Of a stretch of DNA of 64,000 nucleotides, positions 7,925-16,810 are shown piece by piece; position 1 is the stretch's first letter, and every line of letters starts with the position of its first letter. The stretch comes from Haladaptatus caseinilyticus (lineage in GTDB: Archaea > Halobacteriota > Halobacteria > Halobacteriales > Haladaptataceae): NCBI RefSeq assembly GCF_026248685.1, contig NZ_CP111036.1, positions 1,488,001-1,552,000 on the forward strand, written 5' to 3'. The translations under genes and the position numbers were made by a program. The notes under the pieces were generated by a model. It searched no databases, was not told the DNA's origin, and saw only the letters and a program-made list of their open reading frames with translations.

Positions 7925-8567
7925 ACCTCGTGTTTCAGTCGTCATCCCGACGCTTCCGACGCACGACCACGAGAAAGTGATCACCACTCTCCGCAACCAG
8001 ACGATGCGAGCGTTCGAGGTGATACTGGTGGACGACGCAACGCTCGACATCTGTGAGGCTCGAAATGCCGGTATCGAGGCCGCATGTGCGGATGTAATCG
8101 CGCTCACCGACGATGACTGCCGACCGCCACCGGACTGGGTTACGAAGATAGACCAAGCGTTCTCGGACGACGTAGTGTGTGTAGAGGGAAGCGTGGAGGG
8201 CGGTCGAACGTATCGCGGTGAAGGGCTGTACGTCGGCTGTAATCTCGCGTTCGACCGCGATACGGCGCTGTCCGCTGGTGGGTTCCGAAACGAGTACGCC
8301 GGATGGCGAGATGACACCGAATTCGGTTGGCGCATGGAAGCCTACGGACCGTGCCGCTACGACCCGAACCTGGTGATGTACCATCCCGACCGTCCACGTG
8401 CCACCATCGATGAACGGAAGGAAGCACGCCTTCGGCGCGAATATCCGTCTCACTACGAGAAACGAATCGTTCCGCACTCGACCGTCGGACGTGTCAACGA
8501 CTGGCTCTGGCGGCGCGGGGTTTGGGCCGCGGTCGATAGGGTTCGATACGCTGGGGGTGGACGATGA
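7896..8567 (+). CDS. Glycosyltransferase family 2
   Basis: This 223-residue GT-A enzyme begins VSVVIPTLPTHDHEKVITTL, has the ILVDDATLD strand, the metal-binding DDDC (about residue 73) and the acceptor-side motif GGFRNEYAGWRDDTEFGWRM typical of rhamnosyl- or galactosyltransferase-like GT2 members. It is shorter than most family 2 enzymes and lacks membrane segments. It overlaps the upstream GT4 gene by 29 bases and the downstream hydrolase gene by four, so the set is one transcript. The sugar is unknown. Confidence 0.85.
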   Translation: MIRKPYTSTEPRVSVVIPTLPTHDHEKVITTLRNQTMRAFEVILVDDATLDICEARNAGIEAACADVIALTDDDCRPPPDWVTKIDQAFSDDVVCVEGSVEGGRTYRGEGLYVGCNLAFDRDTALSAGGFRNEYAGWRDDTEFGWRMEAYGPCRYDPNLVMYHPDRPRATIDERKEARLRREYPSHYEKRIVPHSTVGRVNDWLWRRGVWAAVDRVRYAGGGR

Positions 8568-9469
8568 CGTTCGGAGACTGGATCGTTGAAACCCACGAGA
8601 GAGTCCGTACCGACGGCTGGCACGGCGTGGATACGTCTGCCTACGAGTTGTACAAAGGTGTCCTTCGAAGAATCGGCGGACGACGAAACTACGGCGAATC
8701 GATATACGACGAGCCGTGGGACGCGCTCGTCGTCCTCGATGGTTGTCGCGTCGATTGCATGCGGGAGGTCGCCGGAGAGTTTTCGTTTATCGACCATATC
8801 GGCCGGTTTCAATCGGCGGGAACTCGCTCCGACGAGTGGATGCGCGCGAACTTCTCGGGGAGGGATTGCACCGACACGGTTCACGTCACGGCGAACCCGA
8901 ACTCGGACGTACATCTCGACTCGGACAATTTCGCCCTCCTGGACGAAGTTTGGCGTGACGGCTGGGACGACGAACTCGGGACGGTTCCCGCTCGCGCGGT
9001 TACCGATCGCGCGATCTCGGCAGGCCGCGAACACGACCCGGAAAAACTCGTTGTCCATTACATGCAACCACATTTCCCCTCCGTGTCGGATCCGATTCCG
9101 GGCGATGCGATGAGCCGGGACCAGTTCGGCAGTCGAGTCGGCGTCTGGGAGCGTCTGCGTAGGGGCGACCTCACACGAGAGCGTGTCTGGAGCGCCTATC
9201 GCGAAAATCTTCGATACGTGCTCGCTGACGTTTCCCTCCTCCTCGATAATCTCGATGCTCATCGCGTCGTGCTAACCGCTGACCACGGCAACGGGTTCGG
9301 CGAATGGTACATCTACGGTCATCCGGACAGGATTCCGATTCGCGTCCTTCGGGAGGTCCCGTGGTCCGTGACGAGTGCTCACGATTCCGGATCACACGAC
9401 CCGGAATCGTGGATGGAAGGGGCGAACGCATCGGTCGAAGACCGTCTTTCCGCGTTGGGGTACCGATGA
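8564..9469 (+). CDS. Alkaline phosphatase/sulfatase-superfamily hydrolase
   Basis: This 301-residue protein has the compact sulfatase-like fold seen in archaeal glycan clusters. The first metal site is in ALVVLDGCRVDCMRE (about residues 49-63), a second segment is SAGTRSDEWM, followed by HYMQPHFP and the C-terminal metal motif VVLTADHGNGFGEW (about 230-243). No signal peptide is present, so it should act in the cytoplasm or at the inner membrane face. It could add or remove sulfate or phosphate on a glycan. It is a homologue of the gene at 13245 and overlaps both neighbours by ATGA. Confidence 0.75.
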   Translation: MTFGDWIVETHERVRTDGWHGVDTSAYELYKGVLRRIGGRRNYGESIYDEPWDALVVLDGCRVDCMREVAGEFSFIDHIGRFQSAGTRSDEWMRANFSGRDCTDTVHVTANPNSDVHLDSDNFALLDEVWRDGWDDELGTVPARAVTDRAISAGREHDPEKLVVHYMQPHFPSVSDPIPGDAMSRDQFGSRVGVWERLRRGDLTRERVWSAYRENLRYVLADVSLLLDNLDAHRVVLTADHGNGFGEWYIYGHPDRIPIRVLREVPWSVTSAHDSGSHDPESWMEGANASVEDRLSALGYR

Positions 9470-10782
9470 ACGTCGCGCTCGTCGTCCTCGACACCCTTCG
9501 GAAGGATGCCTTCGACAGCCACTTCGACTGGCTCCCTGGCCAGCGGTTCGAGAACGCGTACTCCACATCACACTGGACGGTTCCAGCGCACGCCTCCCTG
9601 TTCGCGGGCAAGTACGCCAGCGAACTCGGCGTGTACGCCGGGGCACAACTGCTCGACTGCGAAGAACCAGTTCTCGCGGAATCGTTTCGGGAGGCAGGCT
9701 ACACGACGCGGGCGTTCAGCGCGAACGTGAACATCTCCCGCCCGTTCGGTTTTCATCGCGGATTCGACCAGTTCGAGGGCAGTTGGCGACTGCAAGCCCT
9801 CTCGGAGAACGTCTTCGACTGGGACGGGTTCATCGCGGAAACGAGGGAATCGGGACCAGAACGCTACTTGTCTGCCCTTCACGAGGTGGTAACGGGCGAC
9901 TGTGATACGGTTCCATCGCTCAAACGAGGTGCACTGCTCAAGCTCCGCGATTTAGGCTGGGGGAAAACGACACGTGACGACGGTGCGACCGAGGCGCTTC
10001 GGTTCGTCCGCGACACCGAGTTCGGCGACGACGAATTCCTGTTCGTCAACCTGATGGAAGCCCACACGCCGTACGATCCACCGGAGGAGTTTCGGACGGT
10101 CGAACCGCCCGAACTGAACGGGCTTCGGGCCACGCTCGACGAACCGGAAGCCGACCCGGACACGATTCGGCAAGCATACAACGACAGCGTCCGGTACCTC
10201 TCGTCGATGTATCGTGCCATCTTCGCGGAACTCCGGGAGGAGTTCGACTACGTCATCACGCTTGCAGACCACGGGGAAGCCCTCGGTGAATACGGCGCGT
10301 GGGAGCATCTTTGTGGCCTGTATCCCGAAGTAACACGGATTCCACTGTGTATCTGGAACGGAGAGACGAACGAACAGAACGCGATCCGCGAAGAGACGGT
10401 GAGCATCCTCAACGTGCACGGAACACTGCTCGACATCGCCAATCTCGACGGCGAGTCGCGGGGTCGCTGTCTCCTCGGCCATCACGAAACGACGAGCAGG
10501 GAGTGGCTCGCGGAGTATCACGGTCTGACCGACCGCCATCGAACGTCGCTCGGTCGCGACGGGTTCGATACCGAGCGACTCGACGACGAGATGCACGGGC
10601 TGATCGCTCGCGACTATTACGGCTGGGAGGCGATCGATGGATTCCACGAACTGGGCAGTATAGACGATCCCCGCGAGCGAATCGATGCCCTCGTAGACTG
10701 TCTCGACAGGCGGGTCGTCGAAAACGACGTGGCCGTCTCGGAGTCGGTCGAAGCCCAACTCCGCGACTTGGGCTACGCATGA
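9466..10782 (+). CDS. Sulfatase-like hydrolase
   Basis: This 438-residue protein is a longer member of the sulfatase superfamily. It begins MNVALVVLDTLRKDAFD (metal ligand Asp) followed by the nucleophile region YSTSHWTVPAHASLFAGKY, in which Thr stands where classical sulfatases have Cys or Ser before P-x-R. The distal metal motif is LADHGEALGEYG (about residues 266-277). It lacks a signal peptide. Thr as nucleophile would favour phosphatase or phosphotransferase chemistry, but substrate cannot be told. It begins in an ATGA overlap with the preceding gene and ends the same way with the flippase gene. Confidence 0.82.
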   Translation: MNVALVVLDTLRKDAFDSHFDWLPGQRFENAYSTSHWTVPAHASLFAGKYASELGVYAGAQLLDCEEPVLAESFREAGYTTRAFSANVNISRPFGFHRGFDQFEGSWRLQALSENVFDWDGFIAETRESGPERYLSALHEVVTGDCDTVPSLKRGALLKLRDLGWGKTTRDDGATEALRFVRDTEFGDDEFLFVNLMEAHTPYDPPEEFRTVEPPELNGLRATLDEPEADPDTIRQAYNDSVRYLSSMYRAIFAELREEFDYVITLADHGEALGEYGAWEHLCGLYPEVTRIPLCIWNGETNEQNAIREETVSILNVHGTLLDIANLDGESRGRCLLGHHETTSREWLAEYHGLTDRHRTSLGRDGFDTERLDDEMHGLIARDYYGWEAIDGFHELGSIDDPRERIDALVDCLDRRVVENDVAVSESVEAQLRDLGYA

Positions 10783-12224
10783 GCGAGGCGGCGGGAATCA
10801 GCCTCAGCAGGGAAACGCTCGGCGGAACCGTCGCCCAGTTTACGATGGCTGCGGTCGGGTTCGCGGGAACCGTCATCTTCGCCCGCTGGCTTGGCCCATC
10901 CGCGTTCGGTGGGGTGTACCTCCTGTTCGCAGTGGCGAAACTCGTGGACCGCCCGATGAACGGTTGGTCGCTCGCCGCGAAAAAACGCCTCTCCGAGTCG
11001 GACGCACTCCGCCCGCCCGCGTTCGGCGCGCAGTTACTGTTCAACGTCGCATGGATAGCGGTTGCCGCAGTTGCCGTCTTTTTCGCGAACGACGCGCTAC
11101 GGAGCTACACCGGGCTCGCACTCGCACCGCTTCTGCTCGTTCTGTTGTTGGCGACCGAATCGATGTACGAAACCATCGAAAGTCTCGTTCAAGGGAGAGG
11201 CCGAATCAGCGCCGCGACGTGGAACGACACGCTTCGCTCGGTGGTGACCCTCCCGCTTCAGATTTGGTTCGTCGCACTTCCCGGAATCGCGGCCGCGGGA
11301 ATGGTGTACGGTCTCGCCGTCGCGTCGGCAGTGACGCTTCCCGTGGTCGCGCTGTTCGTCTCCTCGCGGCCGAGGCTTCCGTCCCGGGCGTTCGTTCGAA
11401 GTCTCGCCGACTACGCCCGCTACAGCATCCCGACGACTGTGCTGGGAACGACGTACGACCGCCTCGACGTTCTCCTGCTCGGGTTGTTGCTCGGATCGGC
11501 ATCGGCAGGTTTCTACGAAGTCGCGTGGAAACTCACGCTCCCTGCGGTGTTCGTCGCCGACGTGGCGGGCAGGGGACTGATGGCAACCGTGAGCGCCCGC
11601 CGCGCTGAGGGTGGTGGTGTCGGACGAGACGTTTCGAACACCATCGCATATGCTGGTGTTCTCGCGTTTCCCATCTTTTTCGGGTCACTCGCACTTTCGG
11701 AATCGCTCGTCGTGACCGTGTACGGCCCCGACTACCGGAACGCCGCGCTCTTGTTGGTCGGACTGGCCGGATACCGTGTCATCAGAACTCAAAGCGGTCC
11801 GCTCATGCAAGCAGTCAATGGACTCGACAGGCCGGATGTCGCTATGCGACTCTCCGCAGTGTCGGTCGTCGTGAATCTCGTTCTCGGTGTCGTGCTGACG
11901 CTCCGTTTCGGTCCCATCGGCGTCGTCGTTGCGACCATCATCGCGGAAACGTGCCTCTACCTCGGCGGTCTCCTGTTTCTGCGACAGGTGGTTTCGAGAC
12001 TCGCCCCGATTTCTCGACCGATGATCGAACAGATCGGTTCGAGTCTCGCCATGTTCGTCGTCGTGGCGATGACCCGTGCTTCGTTTTCGATTACGTCATG
12101 GATAGACCTCGCAGTTCTCGTTTCCCTCGGTGGCGGTGTCTACGTCGGCATCCTCCTCGTTGTCAGCCCGGGTGTCAGGCGGACGCTCGAAAAAGCAGTT
12201 CGCGGGTCGTTCGCGTCGCTCTAA
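10779..12224 (+). CDS. Polysaccharide flippase (MOP/Wzx-like)
   Basis: This 481-residue integral membrane protein of the oligosaccharide-flippase superfamily would move lipid-linked glycan across the membrane. It starts SLSRETLGGTVAQFTMAAVG, a typical Wzx/AglR N-terminus, and contains about 12-14 hydrophobic segments, for example PLLLVLLLATES, VVNLVLGVVLTLRFGPIGVV and LAVLVSLGGGVYVGILLVV. The ATG at 10779 overlaps the stop of the hydrolase gene. It is the last gene of the cluster and its presence indicates that the glycan made by the two transferases is exported. Confidence 0.87.
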   Translation: MSEAAGISLSRETLGGTVAQFTMAAVGFAGTVIFARWLGPSAFGGVYLLFAVAKLVDRPMNGWSLAAKKRLSESDALRPPAFGAQLLFNVAWIAVAAVAVFFANDALRSYTGLALAPLLLVLLLATESMYETIESLVQGRGRISAATWNDTLRSVVTLPLQIWFVALPGIAAAGMVYGLAVASAVTLPVVALFVSSRPRLPSRAFVRSLADYARYSIPTTVLGTTYDRLDVLLLGLLLGSASAGFYEVAWKLTLPAVFVADVAGRGLMATVSARRAEGGGVGRDVSNTIAYAGVLAFPIFFGSLALSESLVVTVYGPDYRNAALLLVGLAGYRVIRTQSGPLMQAVNGLDRPDVAMRLSAVSVVVNLVLGVVLTLRFGPIGVVVATIIAETCLYLGGLLFLRQVVSRLAPISRPMIEQIGSSLAMFVVVAMTRASFSITSWIDLAVLVSLGGGVYVGILLVVSPGVRRTLEKAVRGSFASL

Positions 12225-12313
12225 TGTACCGACTCACGGGACCCCAGTCGGTTGCTGGAGTCCGAACGACAAGCCAGAAGGTATAACGATGGTTGGTAAC
12301 GAATTGGACTGTG

Positions 12314-12658
12314 ATGTCGCTCCTCGAAATCAACATCGAAAAACCCGCACTCGTCGAAGAACGGGTGTACCCAAACAGAGACACCGCTCCTGCCAGTGCG
12401 AGGACGAAATCCGAGTCGTCGGGTCGCTCCGCCGTGTCGCTGGTCAAACCACTGGTCGGACTCCTTATCGTTGCCGGTATCGCTCTGTTGGTCGGCAAAC
12501 GTCGCACCACGTCGGACGAGTCGTCTGCCTTCGAGACGGACGATGCAGACTCACAGTCAGGACGACAAAGTGCGGCCAGCGTCGTCGGCGTGCTGGGAAC
12601 GATTCTCGCCGTCGTCGCGCTCGCACGAAAAGTTCGTGGTGGGTCGGCGGACGAATAG
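12314..12658 (+). CDS. Small two-helix membrane protein
   Basis: This 114-residue protein has a charged N-terminus with several Glu and Arg, then a transmembrane helix (about residues 44-62, VGLLIVAGIALLVG) and a second hydrophobic segment (about 88-104, VVGVLGTILAVVALAR), separated by an acidic loop. The ATG at 12314 is used; upstream in-frame codons give only a TTG start. It follows the flippase by about 90 bases. Function is unknown. Confidence 0.6.
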   Translation: MSLLEINIEKPALVEERVYPNRDTAPASARTKSESSGRSAVSLVKPLVGLLIVAGIALLVGKRRTTSDESSAFETDDADSQSGRQSAASVVGVLGTILAVVALARKVRGGSADE

Positions 12659-12708
12659 GGAATTATCGATTTTTGACATCGAATTTGGAAAAAGCCCCGT
12701 ACCAAGAG

Positions 12709-12716
12709 TTAAATAG
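12709..12716 (+). promoter_or_regulatory. TATA box of FlaD/E-like gene
   Basis: The sequence ttaaatag lies about 30 bases ahead of the ATG at 12746, the usual distance for a leaderless or near-leaderless haloarchaeal transcript. This also argues against the alternative ATG at 12719. Confidence 0.5.
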
Positions 12717-12745
12717 GTATGGTGAGTTGTATTCGAAATATCAGG

Positions 12746-13213
12746 ATGACGATCAAACCCGCCAACTACGACCTGCGGGAACTTCGCAGGATGGCTGACG
12801 AGGATGAGTCACCTCTCGACTGTTCCGCGGGCGACGAAGAGCGGACCGCAGAAGATTTCTTTCGGCTCGGCCAGCGGGAGGAACTGATGAAGTTACAGAC
12901 GCGGTTGCTCGCGGCCGGTTCGCTTCCGGACAAACCGTATCTGAGTCTCCTTCCGAGCAGATACGGAGCGGAGGTCATCGTCTTCGAATGGCTTGATTTC
13001 CTCATCGAAAAGGCTGGCTTCGAGAACACTGCCAACGCACTCTCGTACTACGAAGATGTCGGGTGGTTGAGCGAACCGGCCTGCGATGCGCTCCAGTCGT
13101 ACATGTTCGGATTCTCTGAAATAGACCGATTCGGCTCCGACGGGCCAAATGACCTCGACACGAACGACCATGTGTTGAGTTTGGTGTACATCGCTCGCCT
13201 CGCCTCATTGTAG
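12746..13213 (+). CDS. Orphan archaellum FlaD/E-domain protein
   Basis: This 155-residue protein has an acidic N-terminus (1-50) and then the FlaD/FlaE (ArlD/ArlE) C-terminal domain: KPYLSLLPSRYGAEVIVFEW (about 65-84), the ALSYYEDVGWLSEPACD segment (about 99-115) and the terminal HVLSLVYIARLAS helix. In haloarchaea these domains occur in ArlCE and ArlD, which sit at the archaellum motor and dock chemotaxis adaptors such as CheF. No other archaellum or chemotaxis gene lies in this window. It follows a glycan operon. It may be a paralogue acting as a motor or signalling adaptor; that role is inference. Confidence 0.75.
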   Translation: MTIKPANYDLRELRRMADEDESPLDCSAGDEERTAEDFFRLGQREELMKLQTRLLAAGSLPDKPYLSLLPSRYGAEVIVFEWLDFLIEKAGFENTANALSYYEDVGWLSEPACDALQSYMFGFSEIDRFGSDGPNDLDTNDHVLSLVYIARLASL

Positions 13214-13244
13214 CCGACGTTACGACTGACTTTCCTGCGTCATC

Positions 13245-14204
13245 TCACTCCGCGTAGCCGAGATTCCGTAATCTATCCTCGATAACCTCGTCGGTCATCT
13301 CTTCGCGTGTCTCGGGCGACTCCGCCGTGATTTTGCGGCGTTCGTCGGAATCGATCTCCGCCCATGGAACCTCGATGAGTTCTCGTTTGTGCAACCCACC
13401 GGGATGACCGAAGGTTCGCATCGGAATTGGATACGTTCGCTCGCCGATGAGGTTGCCGTGGTCCGCGGTGATGACCGATTTGCCCGGCAGTTCGTCCAGC
13501 AGTCGCTCTACGTGCGGGAGCGTTACGTTGAGGTTCTCGACGTAAGCCTCGATTATTTCCGACTCCTTGTCCGTCTCGCCGAACTGCAGGGCGTTCCACG
13601 GATGTGGTTCGTCGCTGTGTTCGTCCGAGTCGAGTTGCATTTCGATGCCCGCGTGGCCGAATTCCCGCCCCTTCTCGCCGATGAAGGGGAAGTGCGGTTG
13701 CATGAAATGCGTGATGATGCGCTTGTCGGGATATTTCTCGAAGGCCGCGATGGTCTGCTCGACCATCGTTTCAGGCATGACCGTCCGGAACTTGTCGTCC
13801 CAGTGGCTGTCCAACAGGTTGATGACGGCGTGGAAGGTTCCATCGGGCAGTTTGTACGCGTGTGGATTCGACGTGACGTACACCGTGTCGTGGTACTCGC
13901 CCCCGACGAAACTCTCCTGCATGAACTCCCAACTTTCACTTCCTGGCGAAAGTTTGCTCGTCACTCGGTCACCAATGGTGGCCCGCGCGGCAAACATATC
14001 GTATCGGCAGGCGTCCAGAATGACCAGATTATCCCAGTCCTCCGCCATCACGTCCACTCGGTCGTCGGTGTTCAGTAACCGGGAGACGTAGGCGTTCGCT
14101 TTCAGTGCGTCCTTGCGTAGTCGTCGTGTTTCTCCACGAAGAAGCTCGGGATTTTCCAGAACCCGACGTGCGTTCTGGAGAGAGTACCGCCTCCAAACAG
14201 ACAT
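13245..14204 (-). CDS. Sulfatase-superfamily hydrolase
   Basis: This 319-residue protein is a homologue of the gene at 8564. It shares the metal motif LVILDACRYDMFAAR (about residues 61-75), a SPGSESWEFMQESF segment, HFMQPHFPFIGEKG (about 165-178) and the distal VITADHGNLIGERTY motif (about 246-260). No signal peptide is visible; the N-terminus is basic and helical. It converges with the FlaD/E-like gene and is transcribed toward the glycan cluster, so it may act on the same glycan. It is not part of that operon. Confidence 0.75.
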   Translation of the reverse strand: MSVWRRYSLQNARRVLENPELLRGETRRLRKDALKANAYVSRLLNTDDRVDVMAEDWDNLVILDACRYDMFAARATIGDRVTSKLSPGSESWEFMQESFVGGEYHDTVYVTSNPHAYKLPDGTFHAVINLLDSHWDDKFRTVMPETMVEQTIAAFEKYPDKRIITHFMQPHFPFIGEKGREFGHAGIEMQLDSDEHSDEPHPWNALQFGETDKESEIIEAYVENLNVTLPHVERLLDELPGKSVITADHGNLIGERTYPIPMRTFGHPGGLHKRELIEVPWAEIDSDERRKITAESPETREEMTDEVIEDRLRNLGYAE

Positions 14205-14772
14205 GATTCCCCCTTGGCGTTCTACTCCCTTATTTATGCCATTCCTAAAGCCGAAGACGGCAGTAATAAGATATTTGACTTAACGAAGGTTTTGTAATTT
14301 AACTGCTCTACACAGATATGTGTCCAGCTATGGTAATAGCTCCAATGATTATTTGTTGCCGTGGATTATATCATGGCAAAAATCAGCACCAAATATGTTG
14401 GAATTTTAACATTTGTATCAAAAATGTGTTTTGGTCAACAATAAATATGTCGCTCTCATGTATGGATCTACCACTTCTATATGCAAACATGGCCTTGAAT
14501 AGAGTGCACGATTGCATCAGGAATGATTATCTGAGGTGTTCGGTTCGTTCCTACAATTTTGGCATGTACCCAGCGAATCGTGCAATCGGCGATTGATTAC
14601 CTCCTATCGCACCGTCGGCCCGCAGTGGTGGCAATATAGAAGCGACCCGAGGAGACCCAGTGGTTGTACTCCGAAGTGGCTGAAAATAGTCTCTGAACCA
14701 AAAATCAGAAAATAACGAATAAACTCCCTGTAGCGCACAAATCCGCTGGCTTAGAATCAACCAAAATCTGGA
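14205..14772. other. AT-rich gene-free stretch beside tRNA genes
   Basis: About 570 bases without a convincing gene. From about 14225 to 14530 the base composition is much richer in A and T than the surroundings, with runs such as gatatttgacttaacg and aatttaac. The part from about 14560 to 14700 is more GC-rich and contains a small palindrome (caatcggcgattg). No terminal repeats or tRNA fragment were found. It may be the remains of an insertion at the tRNA gene at 14773. Confidence 0.55.
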
Positions 14773-14847
14773 TGGGCCCTATCGGATTCGAACCAATGAC
14801 CACCCGGTTATGAGCCGAGCGCTCTAACCAGACTGAGCTAAGGGCCC
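14773..14847 (-). tRNA. tRNA with CAT anticodon (Met or Ile2)
   Basis: The 75-base minus-strand gene folds with acceptor GGGCCCT/AGGGCCC, T arm ATTGG-TTCGAAT-CCGAT and an anticodon loop CTCATAA, anticodon CAT. It could be elongator methionine tRNA or the isoleucine-2 tRNA whose C34 becomes agmatidine. The sequence alone does not settle this for me. CCA is not encoded. A second tRNA lies about 110 bases upstream in its own direction. Confidence 0.88.
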
Positions 14848-14955
14848 TGTCGGCTATCGGTAATCCGTGACACCTCTTTAACGTACCGGGTTTTACGTGA
14901 ATACCGGCCGTTGAAAGACACAGCAATCACTCACGGAACAACGAACCGAGAGAAG

Positions 14956-15028
14956 CGCCGCCGCCAGGGCTCGAACCTGGGACAACCTGGGTAACAACCA
15001 GGTGCTCTACCAACTGAGCTACGGCGGC
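14956..15028 (-). tRNA. tRNA-Asn (anticodon GTT)
   Basis: The 73-base minus-strand gene has acceptor GCCGCCG/CGGCGGC, anticodon stem CCTGG/CCAGG with loop TTGTTAC (anticodon GTT) and T arm CCAGG-TTCGAGC-CCTGG. It lies next to the gene for the CCA-adding enzyme, which is divergently transcribed. Confidence 0.94.
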
Positions 15029-15130
15029 TTCCGACTGCATCTTTGCATAGACGGAGTTCTTTGATAGGGCTTTCGTTTTCATCCAGCAGCATCGATACGC
15101 TTTCACGCGTTCGTGGAAAACCATCGCGTG

Positions 15131-16480
15131 ATGGAACGCTTCGAGGATGTCGTCGCGGGGGTCCGCGAACGGGTCGAACCGGACGGCGACGAGCGCGAGC
15201 GTCTTCGCGAGGTCGTCCGTGCGCTCGCTTCGCGAACCGAGAAGGCGGTCGCCGACCTGCCGGTCGAGGCCGACGTGATACAGGTCGGGAGCACCGCCCG
15301 TGGAACGTGGACGAGTGGGGACCGGGATATCGACTTGTTCGTTCGATTCCCGCCGGACCTCGATCGCGAAACGCTGGAATCCTACGGGTTGGAAGTCGGT
15401 CACGCCGTGCTTCCGGATGGTCACGAAGAGTTCGCGGAACATCCGTACGTCAAAGGCGAGTTCGAGGGGTTCGACGTGGACCTCGTCCCCTGCTATCACG
15501 TCGAATCTGCGACGAAGATTCAGTCGGCGGTCGACCGCACGCCATTCCACACGCAGTATCTCGAAGCACGGTTGGACGACGACCTCGCCCGCGACGTTTT
15601 GCTTTTCAAACAGTTTTTGAAGGGTATCGGGGCATACGGAAGCGACCTCCGGACGAAGGGGTTTTCGGGCTATCTGGCGGAGCTTCTCGTCCTCGAATAC
15701 GGTGGCTTCCGCGACCTACTCGAAGCAGTGTCGGAGTGGAAACCACAGGTTCGGTTCGATCCGGAAGACCACGGAACGGAAACGTTTGCCGACCCGCTGG
15801 TGGTTATCGATCCGACGGACCCCGAGCGAAACGTCGCCGCCGTTCTCTCCGCGGAGAACATCGCCCGACTCCAGCACTATGCCCGCGATTTGCTTGCCGA
15901 CCCGCGTGAATCGCTCTTTTTCGCCGATTCACCCGACCCGCTGTCGCCGGCCGAGCTAGGTGAACTCGTCGCCGACCGCGGCACCACGCCCGTTGCGATT
16001 CGATTCGACGCACCGAACGTGGTCGAAGACCAACTGTATCCGCAACTGCAGAAATCGCTCTCAGGGGTGGCTGACGCGCTCTCCCGACGGGGATTCGAAG
16101 TACTACGTGCCGAACTGTTCGCGGACGACAGTGCCGTATTGTTCTTCGAACTCGCGGTCGCCGAGCGTCCGGCAGTCGAGCGCCACGACGGCCCGCCCGT
16201 TCACGTCCGTCAGCACGCGACCGGGTTCTATGAGAAGTACGCTGACGACGATTCGTACGGCCCGTTCATCGACGGCGACCGGTACGTCGTCGAACGAGAA
16301 CGTGCGTTCACCACTGCGATAGCGTTCCTCGAAAGCGACCTGGTTTTCGATGCGGCACTCGGCGTTCACGTCGAGAAAGCGATGCGAGAAGGATACGAAC
16401 TGCTGTCTGGCGACGAAATCGGAACGGTAGCCGAGGAGTTCGGTGACGAACTCGCCCGCTACTTCGATCCGAAACCGTAA
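15131..16480 (+). CDS. cca: CCA-adding enzyme (class I tRNA nucleotidyltransferase)
   Basis: This 449-residue archaeal enzyme adds C, C and A to tRNA 3' ends without a nucleic-acid template. The nucleotidyltransferase signature GSTARGTWTSGDRDIDLF (about residues 53-70) has the catalytic carboxylates of the DxD pair, and a third acidic residue is in GFDVDLVPCY. The central and tail domains (KFFKQFLKGIGAYGSDL-like and VHVRQHATGFYEKY segments) fit the archaeal class. None of the four tRNA genes in the window encodes CCA, so the enzyme is needed. An ATG at 15113 is also in frame; 15131 gives the usual length. Confidence 0.92.
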   Translation: MERFEDVVAGVRERVEPDGDERERLREVVRALASRTEKAVADLPVEADVIQVGSTARGTWTSGDRDIDLFVRFPPDLDRETLESYGLEVGHAVLPDGHEEFAEHPYVKGEFEGFDVDLVPCYHVESATKIQSAVDRTPFHTQYLEARLDDDLARDVLLFKQFLKGIGAYGSDLRTKGFSGYLAELLVLEYGGFRDLLEAVSEWKPQVRFDPEDHGTETFADPLVVIDPTDPERNVAAVLSAENIARLQHYARDLLADPRESLFFADSPDPLSPAELGELVADRGTTPVAIRFDAPNVVEDQLYPQLQKSLSGVADALSRRGFEVLRAELFADDSAVLFFELAVAERPAVERHDGPPVHVRQHATGFYEKYADDDSYGPFIDGDRYVVERERAFTTAIAFLESDLVFDAALGVHVEKAMREGYELLSGDEIGTVAEEFGDELARYFDPKP

Positions 16481-16588
16481 TTCCACCGAATCAAACGGAA
16501 AATTTTCCACGATTTTCGCAGTTGTAGTCAGATCGATGTCTGTTTTACCATCAGGATTATATGGTTGGTGTGCATTAGCATATCATGT

Positions 16589-16768
16589 ATGGCTTCCGCA
16601 CCGACCGGCAATGACGAGTCCGTGTTCGACCAGTTTCTCACCGACCGTGGTCACGAGACAGAACGGGTAGACTGGGAGCAGGAGTATAACAAAAAGCAGT
16701 GCCCGGAGTGCGGCGGACTCCACGAAATGGCCGCGACTGAATGTACAGTCTGTGGGTGGAACTCGTAA
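16589..16768 (+). CDS. Small CPxCG zinc-finger protein
   Basis: This 59-residue protein has an acidic helical N-terminal half and a zinc ribbon made by CPECG (about residue 38) and CTVCGW (about 53). It resembles the NCBI family named after HVO_0416; the name is from memory. A TATA-like ggattatatgg lies about 35 bases upstream and the transcript is probably leaderless. Such proteins in haloarchaea often act in stress or growth regulation, but the role here is unknown. Confidence 0.75.
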   Translation: MASAPTGNDESVFDQFLTDRGHETERVDWEQEYNKKQCPECGGLHEMAATECTVCGWNS

Positions 16769-16810
16769 ACAGCGAGCGAAAAAGTAGTACCTCACATACG
16801 AAATCCGCGC

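Noticed and set aside
6995-8335. 446-codon open frame on the minus strand
   Set aside because: It lies opposite the two glycosyltransferase genes and is open because of their GC-rich codon bias; no domain is present.
12130-12798. 222-codon frame after the flippase
   Set aside because: It spans the flippase 3' end and two shorter genes with better starts; Arg-rich shadow.
14318-14596. 92-codon frame in the AT-rich gap
   Set aside because: Its Cys/Met/Ile-rich product is unlike haloarchaeal proteins and is what AT-rich noncoding DNA gives by chance.
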